Below are positions 17,261-25,988 of a DNA stretch of 63,132 nucleotides, piece after piece. The translations under genes and the position numbers were made by a program. Source of the stretch: Bacteroidales bacterium (lineage in GTDB: Bacteria; Bacteroidota; Bacteroidia; Bacteroidales; TTA-H9); contig JAQVCV010000017.1 of the NCBI GenBank assembly GCA_028689615.1, forward strand, positions 1 to 63,132, read 5' to 3'. Under the pieces are notes generated by a model, which searched no databases, had not been told where the DNA came from, and saw nothing but the letters and a program-made list of their open reading frames with translations. Positions within the stretch are counted from its first letter, which is position 1, and each line of letters starts with the position of its first letter.

Positions 17261-18493
17261 ATGAACAAGAAAGTATATATGGCTGCTGGTTTCAACACTG
17301 TAGCACTCGGAACCGGTCGCAAAGAGTTTCACCCTGCCAAACCCCGGCCGGGTCTGGAACACTATATCACCGAGGCTGCAAAAGGAACTCTTAGCCAAAT
17401 AGGTGGCGCAAAAAATGTTGATGAGAGTGTGATTGGCAATTTCATGGCCAGCCGCTTCAACAAGCAAGGGCATCTGGCTGGTTTCATCCCCATGGTTGAT
17501 CCCGGATTAGCCGGGAAAAGCGCAACACGCACTGAAGCTGCCTGCGCATCGGGTGGGGTGGCACTTACTGCTGCCATCAGGAGTGTGCTTGCCGGAACTG
17601 CTGATACTGTGCTGGCTATGGGCGTCGAGGTTCAAAACACGGTGAAAGCCATTTATGGCGCCGATGTGCTTGCCGGTGCTGGATGGTATCAACACCGCAA
17701 AGCAGGTCACGCCTATTTCTTCCCCGGACAGTTTAGCAACCGCGCTGGGGCTTATTTCGAACGATTTGGTCGCGAAGACTCTAGAAAAGGGTTGGCCAGA
17801 TGGTACCGAAATGCTATCGAAAATGCCCGATTGTGCCCAACAGCTCAGGAGTTTCACAATTCTGCAAAAGATCTGGATGCATTGGCTCTGACCCCTCCAA
17901 ATGGGAAAGTCTTTGTTGACCATCTCAATGTGTTCGATTGTTCAAAAGTGAGTGATGGTGCTTGCAGCATCGCTGTGTTGTCGGAAGATGGGTTAAAAAA
18001 ATGTGGCATCGATAAAAAAGATGCTGTAGAAGTGATCTCTTTCGCTCAGGTTCAGCGCGATATTACCAGTGTTCCCGAAGATCTAACGGTGATGTCGGCC
18101 ACAAAACTGGCTGTAGCAAAAGCCTTGTCACAAGCTGGAATTGCTCTTGATCAGTTGGCAACCATCGAGTTGCACGATTGCTTTACAATTGCCGGCGTTT
18201 TGATGGTTGAGGCCATCGGACTGGCTCCTCATGGAAAAGGTGCCGAATGGATCGCTGAAGGCAATTCTGCTCGTAATGGAAAACTCCCTATCAATACAAC
18301 AGGGGGGCTGATAGGCTGGGGCCACCCCACAGGCGCTACAGGCGTCCATCAGGCTGTTACGATTTGGGAACAATTTACCAACCGTGCAGGCGACGCTCAA
18401 ATTTCTGTAAATGAGGAAAAACCATATGGGTTGTCGATCAACATGGGCGGCGACGATGTGACTGTTGTCGCAATTGTTTACAAGAAAAATTAA
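17261..18493 (+). CDS. Thiolase-family acyl-CoA acyltransferase (SCP-x type)
   Basis: Thiolytic cleavage or Claisen condensation of acyl-CoA. 410 aa. The nucleophile cysteine lies in TRTEAACASGGVALTAA; HDCFTIAGV near residue 307 and GWGHPTGATGVHQ near residue 350 supply the histidine and second active-site regions. The HDCF motif is typical of SCP-x-like thiolases, not of AtoB/FadA. It follows the dehydrogenase by 24 bp and completes three consecutive beta-oxidation steps. Chain-length preference cannot be read from sequence. Confidence 0.88.
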   Translation: MNKKVYMAAGFNTVALGTGRKEFHPAKPRPGLEHYITEAAKGTLSQIGGAKNVDESVIGNFMASRFNKQGHLAGFIPMVDPGLAGKSATRTEAACASGGVALTAAIRSVLAGTADTVLAMGVEVQNTVKAIYGADVLAGAGWYQHRKAGHAYFFPGQFSNRAGAYFERFGREDSRKGLARWYRNAIENARLCPTAQEFHNSAKDLDALALTPPNGKVFVDHLNVFDCSKVSDGACSIAVLSEDGLKKCGIDKKDAVEVISFAQVQRDITSVPEDLTVMSATKLAVAKALSQAGIALDQLATIELHDCFTIAGVLMVEAIGLAPHGKGAEWIAEGNSARNGKLPINTTGGLIGWGHPTGATGVHQAVTIWEQFTNRAGDAQISVNEEKPYGLSINMGGDDVTVVAIVYKKN

Positions 18494-18532
18494 TTTTTTT
18501 TTCAAAAATGTTTTTTTAATCAAAAAAAGTTG

Positions 18533-18540
18533 TACTTTTG
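18533..18540 (+). promoter_or_regulatory. -7 promoter box of a candidate small RNA
   Basis: TACTTTTG in an A/T-rich stretch after the thiolase gene, followed 6 nt later by a segment that folds end to end and terminates in a T-run. No ORF follows. Confidence 0.5.
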
Positions 18541-18545
18541 ACTCG

Positions 18546-18642
18546 AGGCTGTTCCGGATTTTTCCGATATGTTCCCCAAGGCATATCTTTTCATTTTCCT
18601 CATAGACAATAGGTTAGAACAAGTGGAACAGCCTTTTTTTTT
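18546..18642 (+). ncRNA. Candidate ~97-nt small RNA
   Basis: Non-coding stretch with its own promoter box just upstream. Its 5' end GGCTGTTCC (18547-18555) pairs exactly with GGAACAGCC (18625-18633), which is followed by nine T residues: a closing stem that doubles as an intrinsic terminator. Inside are GATATG/CATATC (18566-18571 with 18582-18587) and a competing small CGGA/TCCG hairpin. A long closed rod with an open middle recalls 6S-type RNAs of Bacteroidota, but the family is not proven. A trailer of the thiolase operon is the alternative. Confidence 0.5.
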
Positions 18643-18679
18643 GACTGATTTTGATTTTCATAATATTGAAGTTTTGCTG

Positions 18680-18712
18680 AATCCCCGCTCTGATGCGGGG
18701 ATTTGGCTTTTT
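18680..18712 (+). terminator. Intrinsic terminator
   Basis: AATCCCCGC (18680-18688) pairs with GCGGGGATT (18695-18703), loop TCTGAT, followed by TGGCTTTTTT. It is the second terminator-like hairpin after the thiolase gene and may catch readthrough from the small RNA. Confidence 0.75.
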
Positions 18713-18730
18713 TGCTTTCTATAAAGAAGT

Positions 18731-18757
18731 TTGAAAACCGGCGATGATGTATCTTTG
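18731..18757 (+). promoter_or_regulatory. Promoter of the FabK-like gene
   Basis: TATCTTTG at 18750-18757 with TTG at 18731-18733 (16-nt spacing), 14 bp before ATG 18772. Confidence 0.65.
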
Positions 18758-18771
18758 CCCGAAATTATTGC

Positions 18772-19725
18772 ATGAACATGAATCGAATTTGTACTTTATT
18801 GAAAATTCAATATCCTATTATTCAGGGAGGTATGGTGTGGTGTAGTGGTTGGCGGCTTGCTTCAGCAGTTAGCAACTCAGGAGGATTGGGGATTGTTGGA
18901 GCCGGAAGTATGCATCCACATGTGTTTGAAGAACACCTGATTAAATGCAAAGCAGCTACCAGCAATCCTTTCGGTGTCAACCTCCCTTTGATGTATCCAC
19001 AAATTGATGAGATGATGGGCATCATCCTGAAGCATCAGGTTCCTGTTGTAATAACCTCTGCCGGAAGTCCTTCAAAATACACGTCTCTTTTTAAACAACA
19101 TGGAATCAAGGTTCTACATGTTGTTTCCAACCTCCGTTTTGCTTTGAAAAGTCAGGATGCCGGAGTTGATGGGATCATCGCTGAAGGGTTTGAGGCCGGA
19201 GGACATAACGGTGCCGAAGAGACCACTACCTTGGTTTTGTTGCAGCTATTATTGGGGAAACTGTCTGTTCCGCTCGTTGCTGCCGGTGGCATTGGCTCCG
19301 GAAGGGCCATGTTAGCAGCTATGGCACTTGGTGCTGAAGGGGTTCAGATTGGTTCTTTGTTTGCTGCATCTGAGGAGTCATCTGCACATCTTGCTTTTAA
19401 ACAGCGCATTGTTGAGTCTTCGGAAGGTGACACCCTGTTGTCGCTTAAGCCTATAGGTGGGGTGAGACTGCTAAGGAATCCCTTTTTCGATAAAGTGAGG
19501 CAATTGGAGTTGTCGGGCGGTTCACCTGATCAATTTCGTGAGCTTTTAGGAAAAGGTCGTGCGAAATTAGGAATGTTTGAAGGCGATTTGGAAGAGGGTG
19601 AATTGGAAATCGGGCAGATAGCAGCTCATATACAGTCTGTTGAACCTGTGTCTGTTATTTTCGAACGTCTTTTGTCTGACTATCATTCTTCTCTCAACGG
19701 GTTATGCAGTCATTCAGGGAAGTAA
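18772..19725 (+). CDS. Nitronate monooxygenase / FabK-like flavoprotein
   Basis: FMN-dependent TIM-barrel enzyme of 317 aa. Features: YPIIQGGMVWCSGWRLASAV at the N-terminus, GIIAEGFEAGGHNG, and phosphate-binding VAAGGIGSGRAM and GAEGVQIGSLF. GFEAGGHNG is closer to FabK-type enoyl-ACP reductases, while the length and annotation tradition also allow nitronate monooxygenase. Within an acyl-CoA gene cluster, an enoyl-thioester reductase role is attractive (inference). The start is ATG 18772 or 18778. Its 3' end overlaps the next gene by 22 bp. Confidence 0.82.
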   Translation: MNMNRICTLLKIQYPIIQGGMVWCSGWRLASAVSNSGGLGIVGAGSMHPHVFEEHLIKCKAATSNPFGVNLPLMYPQIDEMMGIILKHQVPVVITSAGSPSKYTSLFKQHGIKVLHVVSNLRFALKSQDAGVDGIIAEGFEAGGHNGAEETTTLVLLQLLLGKLSVPLVAAGGIGSGRAMLAAMALGAEGVQIGSLFAASEESSAHLAFKQRIVESSEGDTLLSLKPIGGVRLLRNPFFDKVRQLELSGGSPDQFRELLGKGRAKLGMFEGDLEEGELEIGQIAAHIQSVEPVSVIFERLLSDYHSSLNGLCSHSGK

Positions 19726-20495
19726 GATTGAATCCGCTGCAGGGCATTCAGATTTATGGCTGCTGGTGGGGCGAGGAATCGCGGGTCAACGATCGGCCAG
19801 TTATTGTTTTGCTGCACGAAGGTTTGGGTTGCGTTGCCATGTGGAGGGATTTTCCCGGGTTGTTGCATCACGTTACCGGGCTGCCTGTTTTTGCATACGA
19901 CCGTCCTGGATATGGCCTTTCGGGCGATTTGCCAGGTGGTTTCTCAGAAGGTTTTCTCGAAAAGGAAGCAGATTTGCATCTTCCGGCTGTTCTTTTGGCT
20001 GCCGGAATCTCAGGAGAGATCGTTTTAGTTGGCCACTCCGACGGTGCTACGCTTGCGCTCTTAGCGGCCATCAACCCTGCGCTTAAAGTTAAGGGGGTGG
20101 TGACCATGGCCCCTCATGTTATTATTGAGCCTGTTTCTGTCAGCGGATTGCTCTCAACCCGGAAACTGACCCACGATCAGGGTTTTATCGAACGACTCTC
20201 AAAATACCACGGACAACGTACGGTTAGCCTGGTGAATGGTTGGCTTGATGCATGGCTAAGCCCTTGGGGTTCTGTTTGGCAGATGAATCAATACCTTGAG
20301 CAGATTCGTTGCCCCATTCTTTTTATTCAGGGAACTGACGATCATTTTGGCTCCAAAGCCCAGGCACATCATATCCAGAGTCATGTGTCGGTCCCTGTGG
20401 AGGTTGTCATGATCGGGCAATGTGGTCATATTCCCCATTTACAAGCTAAATCGTTAGTATTGGATGCCATTATCAGGTTTTTAGCTTCTAATTAA
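19704..20495 (+). CDS. Alpha/beta-fold hydrolase
   Basis: 263-aa serine hydrolase of unknown substrate. Visible: oxyanion-region VLLHEGLGCVAMW, FAYDRPGYGLSG, the nucleophile elbow GHSDG, the acid-region LFIQGTDDHFG and the histidine segment GQCGHIPHL. The sequence resembles small cytosolic esterases or thioesterases; given its overlap with a FabK-like gene and its neighbours, a thioesterase or lactonase-like role in acyl metabolism is possible but unproven. The ATG overlaps the upstream gene by 22 bp. Confidence 0.85.
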   Translation: MQSFREVRLNPLQGIQIYGCWWGEESRVNDRPVIVLLHEGLGCVAMWRDFPGLLHHVTGLPVFAYDRPGYGLSGDLPGGFSEGFLEKEADLHLPAVLLAAGISGEIVLVGHSDGATLALLAAINPALKVKGVVTMAPHVIIEPVSVSGLLSTRKLTHDQGFIERLSKYHGQRTVSLVNGWLDAWLSPWGSVWQMNQYLEQIRCPILFIQGTDDHFGSKAQAHHIQSHVSVPVEVVMIGQCGHIPHLQAKSLVLDAIIRFLASN

Positions 20496-20552
20496 GTTCT
20501 TTTTCGGAGTTTGGATTTTCTTTAATATCTATCTATCTTTATTTGTCGCAAC

Positions 20553-20560
20553 TAATTTTG
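20553..20560 (+). promoter_or_regulatory. -7 promoter box upstream of the acyl-CoA dehydrogenase
   Basis: TAATTTTG in the 169-bp gap before the acyl-CoA dehydrogenase gene. It implies a leader of about 100 nt. No matching -33 element. Confidence 0.4.
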
Positions 20561-20664
20561 ACAGTGGCTTAAACAAAGGGTTGGAAAGGTTGTTAAAATC
20601 AATGGTGTAAAGAATTGCACCTTATCAAAAGAATTTTAGTCATTACCAACCAATCTTTTTTGCT

Positions 20665-21807
20665 ATGGAGTTTTCTTTTTCTGAGGAGCAACTCATGATC
20701 AGGCAGGCAGCCCGTGATTATGCTCAACGTGAGCTGTTTACTGATGTAATTGAGCGTGATGAAAAGTCTGTTTATCCCGAAAATCATGTTAGGGCATTGG
20801 CTGACCTGGGTTTTATGGGAATGATGGTTTCACCTGAGTGGGATGGGGGTGGCATGGATGCTGTCTCTTACGTACTTGCCGTGGAGGAAATATCAAAAGT
20901 TGACGCATCGGTTTCTGTTATCATGTCGGTTAACAACTCATTGGTCTGTTGGGGTCTGGAGACTTTTGGCAACCAAGAGCAAAAAGAAAAGTATCTTAAG
21001 CCTCTGGCTCGGGGTGAAAAAATAGGAGCCTTTCTTCTTTCTGAGCCTGAAGCCGGATCTGATGCCACTTCTCAGAGAACAACGGCCATTGATATGGGTG
21101 ATTATTACCTGTTAAATGGCACCAAAAACTGGATCACCAGCGGTCATACTGCCGGCACCTATTTGGTTATTGCACAAACACATCCAGAGAAAGGTCATAA
21201 AGGAATCAACGCTTTCATTGTTGACCGCCACGCGTCGGGAATTTCTGTTGGCCCTCATGAAAACAAGATGGGCATGCGTAGCTCTGATACTCATTCTGTG
21301 ATGTTTACCGATGTTAAGGTTCCCAAGGAGAACCGTATCGGTGACGACGGTTTTGGGTTCAAGTTTGCAATGCAAACCCTTGAAGGTGGGCGAATAGGTA
21401 TTGCTGCCCAAGCCCTGGGAATAGCATCGGGTGCATTTGAGCTGGCTGTAAAATATGCTAAGCAACGTAAGGCTTTTGGTACTGAGATTGCCAACCACCA
21501 ATCGGTAGCATTTAAACTCAGCGATATGGCTGTGAAAATTGAAACAGGACGTCTTTTGGTTTTGAAGGCAGCATGGCTTAAAGACCAGCACCTACCCTAT
21601 GGAGTTGCCAGCGCCATGGCCAAACAGTATTGTGCCGATATGGCTATGGAGGTAACAACCGAAGCGGTGCAGATTCATGGCGGTTATGGCTATGTAAAGG
21701 AGTACCATGTTGAACGGCTGATGCGCGAGGCTAAATTAACCCAGATTTACGAAGGAACTTCTGAAATACAAAAAATTGTAATCAGTCGTTCGGTCTTAAA
21801 AGATTAA
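20665..21807 (+). CDS. Short-chain acyl-CoA dehydrogenase (butyryl-CoA type)
   Basis: FAD enzyme oxidising acyl-CoA to enoyl-CoA, or working in reverse with ETF in anaerobes. 380 aa with FLLSEPEAGSDA, NGTKNWITSG, KMGMRSSDT, IAAQALGIASGA and the catalytic-glutamate region QIYEGTSEIQK near the C-terminus, which is the position used by short-chain/butyryl-CoA dehydrogenases. It is followed closely (26 and 24 bp) by etfB and etfA, the usual electron-transfer partners. Confidence 0.94.
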   Translation: MEFSFSEEQLMIRQAARDYAQRELFTDVIERDEKSVYPENHVRALADLGFMGMMVSPEWDGGGMDAVSYVLAVEEISKVDASVSVIMSVNNSLVCWGLETFGNQEQKEKYLKPLARGEKIGAFLLSEPEAGSDATSQRTTAIDMGDYYLLNGTKNWITSGHTAGTYLVIAQTHPEKGHKGINAFIVDRHASGISVGPHENKMGMRSSDTHSVMFTDVKVPKENRIGDDGFGFKFAMQTLEGGRIGIAAQALGIASGAFELAVKYAKQRKAFGTEIANHQSVAFKLSDMAVKIETGRLLVLKAAWLKDQHLPYGVASAMAKQYCADMAMEVTTEAVQIHGGYGYVKEYHVERLMREAKLTQIYEGTSEIQKIVISRSVLKD

Positions 21808-21833
21808 TTTACTTTTAATTAAAACATTTTAAA

Positions 21834-22583
21834 ATGAAAATAGCAGTTTGCCTGAGTCATGTTCCCGATACCACAACCCGCATAAAAATTGGAAGTCAGT
21901 CTGATCAGATTGATTACACCGGAGTGCAGTGGGTGATCAATCCGTGGGACGAGTTGGCTCTTACCAGGGCTCTCGAGTTGAAAGAGTTGCCTGGAAGTGG
22001 TGTTGATGAAGTTGTGGTAGTCAATGTGGGCGATTCAATTGCAGATCCTGTAATAAGAAAAGCACTGGCTATTGGAGCCGACAGGGCTGTTCGTGTCAAC
22101 ACTGCCCCGTCCGACAGCCTGTCGGTTGCTCGTATTCTGGCTGCTTTCTTTGCAACAGAAAGGTTCGATTTGATTTTGGCTGGACTTGAATCTTCCGATT
22201 ACAACGGTGGCATGACCGGGATGTTGCTCGGGGGGGTGTTGGGTTACCGTACACTAAATGGCATTTCGGCCCTTAATCTGGAAGCTGGAAAACTAAAGCT
22301 ATCGCGCGAAATGGATGGATCACGCCAAATTTTGGTTGTAGAGCCTCCCTTAGTCGCGGTGGTGCAGAAAGGGATTGCCATCGTTCCTCGAATCCCTTCA
22401 ATGCGTGGCGTCATGCAAGCCCGTACCAAACCCTTGCAGGTGGTTGATCCTGTAAAAGTGGAAGCTGGTCTGACAACAATTGGTTATTCGTATCCTAAAC
22501 CAAAAGGAGCTTGCAGGATGGTGGCGCCAGGGAACGAAAATGAATTGATTGCTCTTCTGAAAACAGAGGCTCGTGTTTTATAA
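21834..22583 (+). CDS. etfB: Electron transfer flavoprotein beta subunit
   Basis: 249-aa EtfB/FixA-type subunit that binds AMP or FAD and exchanges electrons with acyl-CoA dehydrogenase. Characteristic: INPWDELALTRALELKE, IRKALAIGADRAVRV, GLESSDYNGGMTGMLLGGVLG and LVAVVQKGI. It lies between the acyl-CoA dehydrogenase and etfA genes in one operon. Whether this ETF bifurcates electrons cannot be decided from reading alone. Confidence 0.94.
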   Translation: MKIAVCLSHVPDTTTRIKIGSQSDQIDYTGVQWVINPWDELALTRALELKELPGSGVDEVVVVNVGDSIADPVIRKALAIGADRAVRVNTAPSDSLSVARILAAFFATERFDLILAGLESSDYNGGMTGMLLGGVLGYRTLNGISALNLEAGKLKLSREMDGSRQILVVEPPLVAVVQKGIAIVPRIPSMRGVMQARTKPLQVVDPVKVEAGLTTIGYSYPKPKGACRMVAPGNENELIALLKTEARVL

Positions 22584-22607
22584 ACTATTTTTTAAAAAGA
22601 TAATCAC

Positions 22608-23558
22608 ATGTCGATAGCACTTTATATACAGGGTCGTAATCGGTCTTATACGCCCCATCAGTCTGGCTGGGTGGCTTTTGCTTCGTCTTTTGCCAAATCA
22701 GCGGACTCAAGGTTAACCCTTATAACTCAGGGTTTGCCCCCTGATAAGGCAGCTCAACTTGGAGGTTTTGGCGCCGATGAAGTGATGGTTGTTGATGGAA
22801 TGCCTCCCGTTTCGGATTTGCATAATTCGATAGAGGCTCTTTTTCCTCTCTTTAAAGAAAAAGGGAAAACCTTCATCTTGTTTGGAAACGATACCCACTC
22901 AAAGGCTTTAGCCGCTCTTATAGCTGCAAGGCTCGAGTTTGGAATTGTAACGGGTGTTGGTGCTCTTCCTGAGAGTTTCAGTCCGTTGGTGCTAACCCGA
23001 AAGGCCTTTTCAGGAAAGGTACTCACTTCAACTCTTGTCGGAAAGCCGGGTGTTGTCTTGGTATTCAATGCGGGAGTAGGTGAGGCAGTAGCCGGAATCT
23101 CTTCACCCGTTATTGCTGAGTTGCATTTGAATGGTAATTCTGATGAAGGTATTGTTGTTGATTCAGAGGAGACTGGCGATGGAAAACAGCTGCTCACAGA
23201 TGCCTTGAGGGTTGTTTCGGGAGGCAGGGGAATGAAAGGCCCCGAGAATTGGAAGCCTTTGGAGGAATTAGCAAGTGTTTTGGGTGCCGCGCTGGCTTGC
23301 TCGCGTCCGGTTTCCGACGAAGGGTGGCGTTCGCATCATGAGCATGTTGGGCAGACAGGAAAGGTGATTGCTCCTGAATTGTATGTGGCTTGTGGTATCA
23401 GTGGTGCCATTCAGCATGTTGCGGGAATTAACGGTTCAAAGGTGATTGTAGCCATCAACAAGGATAAGGAGGCTCCCATTTTTGAAGTGGCCGACTATGG
23501 GATCGTAGGTGACGTGAATACAGTGCTTCCATCTTTGATAAAAGCCCTGAAAGAATAA
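22608..23558 (+). CDS. etfA: Electron transfer flavoprotein alpha subunit
   Basis: 316-aa EtfA/FixB-type subunit. The C-terminal FAD domain is clear: VVSGGRGMKGPENW, HVGQTGKVIAPELYVACGIS, GAIQHVAGI and IVAINKDKEAPIFEVADYGI. The N-terminal domain is more divergent. It has no ferredoxin-like N-terminal extension. Last gene of the operon, followed by a strong hairpin terminator. Confidence 0.94.
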   Translation: MSIALYIQGRNRSYTPHQSGWVAFASSFAKSADSRLTLITQGLPPDKAAQLGGFGADEVMVVDGMPPVSDLHNSIEALFPLFKEKGKTFILFGNDTHSKALAALIAARLEFGIVTGVGALPESFSPLVLTRKAFSGKVLTSTLVGKPGVVLVFNAGVGEAVAGISSPVIAELHLNGNSDEGIVVDSEETGDGKQLLTDALRVVSGGRGMKGPENWKPLEELASVLGAALACSRPVSDEGWRSHHEHVGQTGKVIAPELYVACGISGAIQHVAGINGSKVIVAINKDKEAPIFEVADYGIVGDVNTVLPSLIKALKE

Positions 23559-23578
23559 TACCCGTTTTGCTTTCTCTT

Positions 23579-23609
23579 GCCACCGGATGTTTATGCCGGT
23601 GGCTTTTTT
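23579..23609 (+). terminator. Terminator after etfA
   Basis: GCCACCGG (23579-23586) pairs with CCGGTGGC (23596-23603), loop of 9 nt, then TTTTTT. Confidence 0.88.
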
Positions 23610-23693
23610 ATTCCTTACAATTTGTAATTGGAACGCATTGTGGGTGGTCAATCGGTTGAAAGGTCAGAAAATACAGAAAACAACGAAATTAAT

Positions 23694-23701
23694 TATATTT
23701 G
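23694..23701 (+). promoter_or_regulatory. -7 promoter box
   Basis: TATATTTG, a consensus box, 40 bp before ATG 23742. Confidence 0.6.
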
Positions 23702-23741
23702 CGGAACGAAAATCAGTTAGTTTCTTCACCTGGGTTCTGTT

Positions 23742-24278
23742 ATGAAATTGTTTTTGTTGAGTGCTGCGCTGATGCTAGGGCCATTTCTTGGCTGGTCGCA
23801 ACCAGAATTGGTAAGGCTTCATCCGGTTGTGGGGGATACGGTTGACCAGTCAGAGAAAACCGCCTATCTGTTATTCAGTGAGTTTCCCGATTCGGTATTT
23901 CGTGCAGGATGGTTGGAGCGGGCAGGAGAGGGCTACAATTTGCATGTTGTTGCCTTAACTGACACAACCTGCCTTCGACTCGACACCCTTCAGTTTGCAC
24001 AATACAGGATGCATGTTGAGAAATTGTCGGTCTGGTACGCATCTAAGGAGGGAAATACAGAGCCTGTCGACCAACCGAGCATGGTAGTCAGCGAAAAGAG
24101 AGAAAAGTTAAATTACAAACTTTCGTCTGAGGTGCTTGCCCGGATCAGAAAAGAGGCGAGTCATTATTCAGCTTTAAGCCATCAGGCCGATATGCAGGGG
24201 CTTACAGGCAGAGCCCGTGAAGATTATATCAACACAGGTGGAAGCATTGAGGTCAGGATTTATGGTGAAAGGAAATAA
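23742..24278 (+). CDS. Exported hypothetical protein
   Basis: 178 aa, not recognised. It has a cleavable signal peptide (LFLLSAALMLGPFLGWSQ). The mature part has alternating hydrophobic strands (TAYLLFSEFPDSVF; YNLHVVALTDTTCLRLDTL) and a helical basic C-terminal third (SSEVLARIRKEASHY) ending IEVRIYGERK. One cysteine only. It is a single-gene unit with its own promoter, converging on the HAD phosphatase gene. Confidence 0.6.
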   Translation: MKLFLLSAALMLGPFLGWSQPELVRLHPVVGDTVDQSEKTAYLLFSEFPDSVFRAGWLERAGEGYNLHVVALTDTTCLRLDTLQFAQYRMHVEKLSVWYASKEGNTEPVDQPSMVVSEKREKLNYKLSSEVLARIRKEASHYSALSHQADMQGLTGRAREDYINTGGSIEVRIYGERK

Positions 24279-24333
24279 ATAAATCATCGATTTGGATGAT
24301 ACTCTTCTTGTTTTGGTGCAAAAGCCTGTTGTT

Positions 24334-25164
24334 TTATTCTCCTTCTGCCAACAGTTTACCGGCAATTGAATCAATAGCCATCATCAGCGATCGGGTGAGG
24401 TCGCTGTCAATCGTATAATTGGCCGATAATACCCCCGACACTCTTCCGTCTGTCATGAAATTCCAGGCACGTCCCCACCTGTCTTGCCGGTGTTTGTCAT
24501 AAACAGCAAAGGTCACACCGTTGTAACGTCTGATGAGCGAAAAGCATGGAACATCGGTATAACCATCTCCTACAAATATCATGTGTTCCATCTTAATCCT
24601 GAAGTCTTTATACGGTACACGGCGGTTAACTTCAAAGGGGTTGTTGCGCGATTGCTGTCCAATGATACCTTTTGAAACCTGAAACAGGTATCTCGTTTTA
24701 TCGGTGAAGGAGATTACTTTTTTTGGAAAGGTAATGGCTCCGTGTTCATCGTAATGAAACTCACTGGCCCAAATGTCGGTAAACTCTTTGGCTATGCGTG
24801 TGTTGCGTACAATTTCTCCAATGCCGCTTGAGATAATGTAAAATTCCAGTCCAATTTCATTGTATTTGGAGGCAGTATATTGACGAAGGTTCTCGAATAC
24901 TTTTGTAACTCCGGGATGGAATTTTAGTTTTCGGGCAAATTGCTGGAGCATCTCTCTGGTGATTGGGTTCTCTTTTCTGTTTTTGGAGAGCTGGATTAAA
25001 GCAAACTGGTAGGCAGGGATAGGATCCCAATCGTCGCGGTCGAGCAACTGAACTTCTTCTTTCCAAAACTTATCAACATCCACCCCAATGCTTTCCAAAA
25101 AGGCCGATGTGCTGTCGTGCGCCAGCGTGTCGTCAAAATCAAAGATGAGAGCAATTTTTTTCAT
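24334..25164 (-). CDS. HAD-superfamily phosphatase
   Basis: 276 aa. HAD motif I is FDFDDTLAHD (nucleophile D9, acid/base D11). Motif II serine is in FYIISSGIG. Motif III lysine and the motif IV acidic pair GDGYTDVPCFSL follow. The layout resembles SerB/PSP-like or phosphonatase-type C1-cap members, with a helical cap near residues 20-100. The substrate is unknown. The ORF stands alone on the minus strand; the structured element at 25181-25255 lies directly upstream of its ATG. Confidence 0.85.
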   Translation of the reverse strand: MKKIALIFDFDDTLAHDSTSAFLESIGVDVDKFWKEEVQLLDRDDWDPIPAYQFALIQLSKNRKENPITREMLQQFARKLKFHPGVTKVFENLRQYTASKYNEIGLEFYIISSGIGEIVRNTRIAKEFTDIWASEFHYDEHGAITFPKKVISFTDKTRYLFQVSKGIIGQQSRNNPFEVNRRVPYKDFRIKMEHMIFVGDGYTDVPCFSLIRRYNGVTFAVYDKHRQDRWGRAWNFMTDGRVSGVLSANYTIDSDLTRSLMMAIDSIAGKLLAEGE

Positions 25165-25180
25165 CGATTTCTAAATAAAT

Positions 25181-25255
25181 GCCGGTGACAAACCTAACCA
25201 AAACACGAGTGCAGATTTACAATCTGCTTCGCATCAGGTCGGGGCCATCACCGGC
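25181..25255. repeat. Nested hairpin element with REP-like core
   Basis: Outer arms GCCGGTGA (25181-25188) and TCACCGGC (25248-25255) enclose the inner palindrome GCAGATT-TAC-AATCTGC (25211-25227). The inner core resembles REP-type palindromes mobilised by RAYT transposases in Bacteroidota. On the minus strand it lies after ahpC and could also end its transcription. A related core occurs at 36658-36674. Confidence 0.5.
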
Positions 25256-25278
25256 ACGATATACAATTTTAATTTCCT

Positions 25279-25917
25279 TTATTCTTTCGAACCAAGGTAG
25301 GCTGAAACACCGTCGTGAGTCGGTTTCATGGCTTTATCCCCTTTGTGCCAATTGGCGGGGCAAACTTCGCCATTTTCTTCGAAATATTGAAGAGCGTCAA
25401 CCATCCTGATTGCTTCGTCAACACTTCTGCCAAGAGGTAAATCGTTCACTAACTGATGCCTGACTATACCTTGCTTGTCGATTAAAAACAATCCGCGGTA
25501 AGCCACAGCTTCGCCTTCAAACCAGGCTTGTTCATCTTCCTCGTCGAATTCATAATGGCCGGCTAAAACGTCGAAATTTGTAGAAATGGTTTTGCTAAGA
25601 TCGGATACCAAAGGGAATCTGACTCCTTTGATTCCACCGTCTTTCAGTTCGGTGTTGAGCCAGGCCCAGTGCGAAAACTTGGAATCGATGCTGCAACCAA
25701 CCACAGCAACATTGCGTGATTCAAATTCGGCAAGTTTCTCCTGAAAGGCCAGTATCTCTGTAGGACACACGAAGGTGAAGTCGAGAGGATAAAAAAAGAA
25801 CAGCACATACTTTTTGCCGATATACTGCTCCAACGAGAATTTTTCAACAAATTCGCCACCGTTAACAACGGCATCGGCTTCAAACAATGGGGCTTTTTTG
25901 CCAACTAATACGCTCAT
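25279..25917 (-). CDS. 2-Cys peroxiredoxin (AhpC/Prx type)
   Basis: Thiol peroxidase of 212 aa. Peroxidatic cysteine C51 lies in FYPLDFTFVCPTEILAF; the resolving cysteine is in NGEVCPANW near the C-terminus. The C-terminal KGDKAMKPTHDGVSAYLG extension is typical of typical-2-Cys peroxiredoxins whose helix can be over-oxidised. No ahpF is adjacent, so reduction is probably by thioredoxin. It implies at least occasional oxygen exposure. Confidence 0.94.
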   Translation of the reverse strand: MSVLVGKKAPLFEADAVVNGGEFVEKFSLEQYIGKKYVLFFFYPLDFTFVCPTEILAFQEKLAEFESRNVAVVGCSIDSKFSHWAWLNTELKDGGIKGVRFPLVSDLSKTISTNFDVLAGHYEFDEEDEQAWFEGEAVAYRGLFLIDKQGIVRHQLVNDLPLGRSVDEAIRMVDALQYFEENGEVCPANWHKGDKAMKPTHDGVSAYLGSKE

Positions 25918-25988
25918 GTCTATTTTTTTTCAATATAAAAATAAGATACTTCAAGGTGGATATAACAATCATTGGCCTTTTTGGTTCG

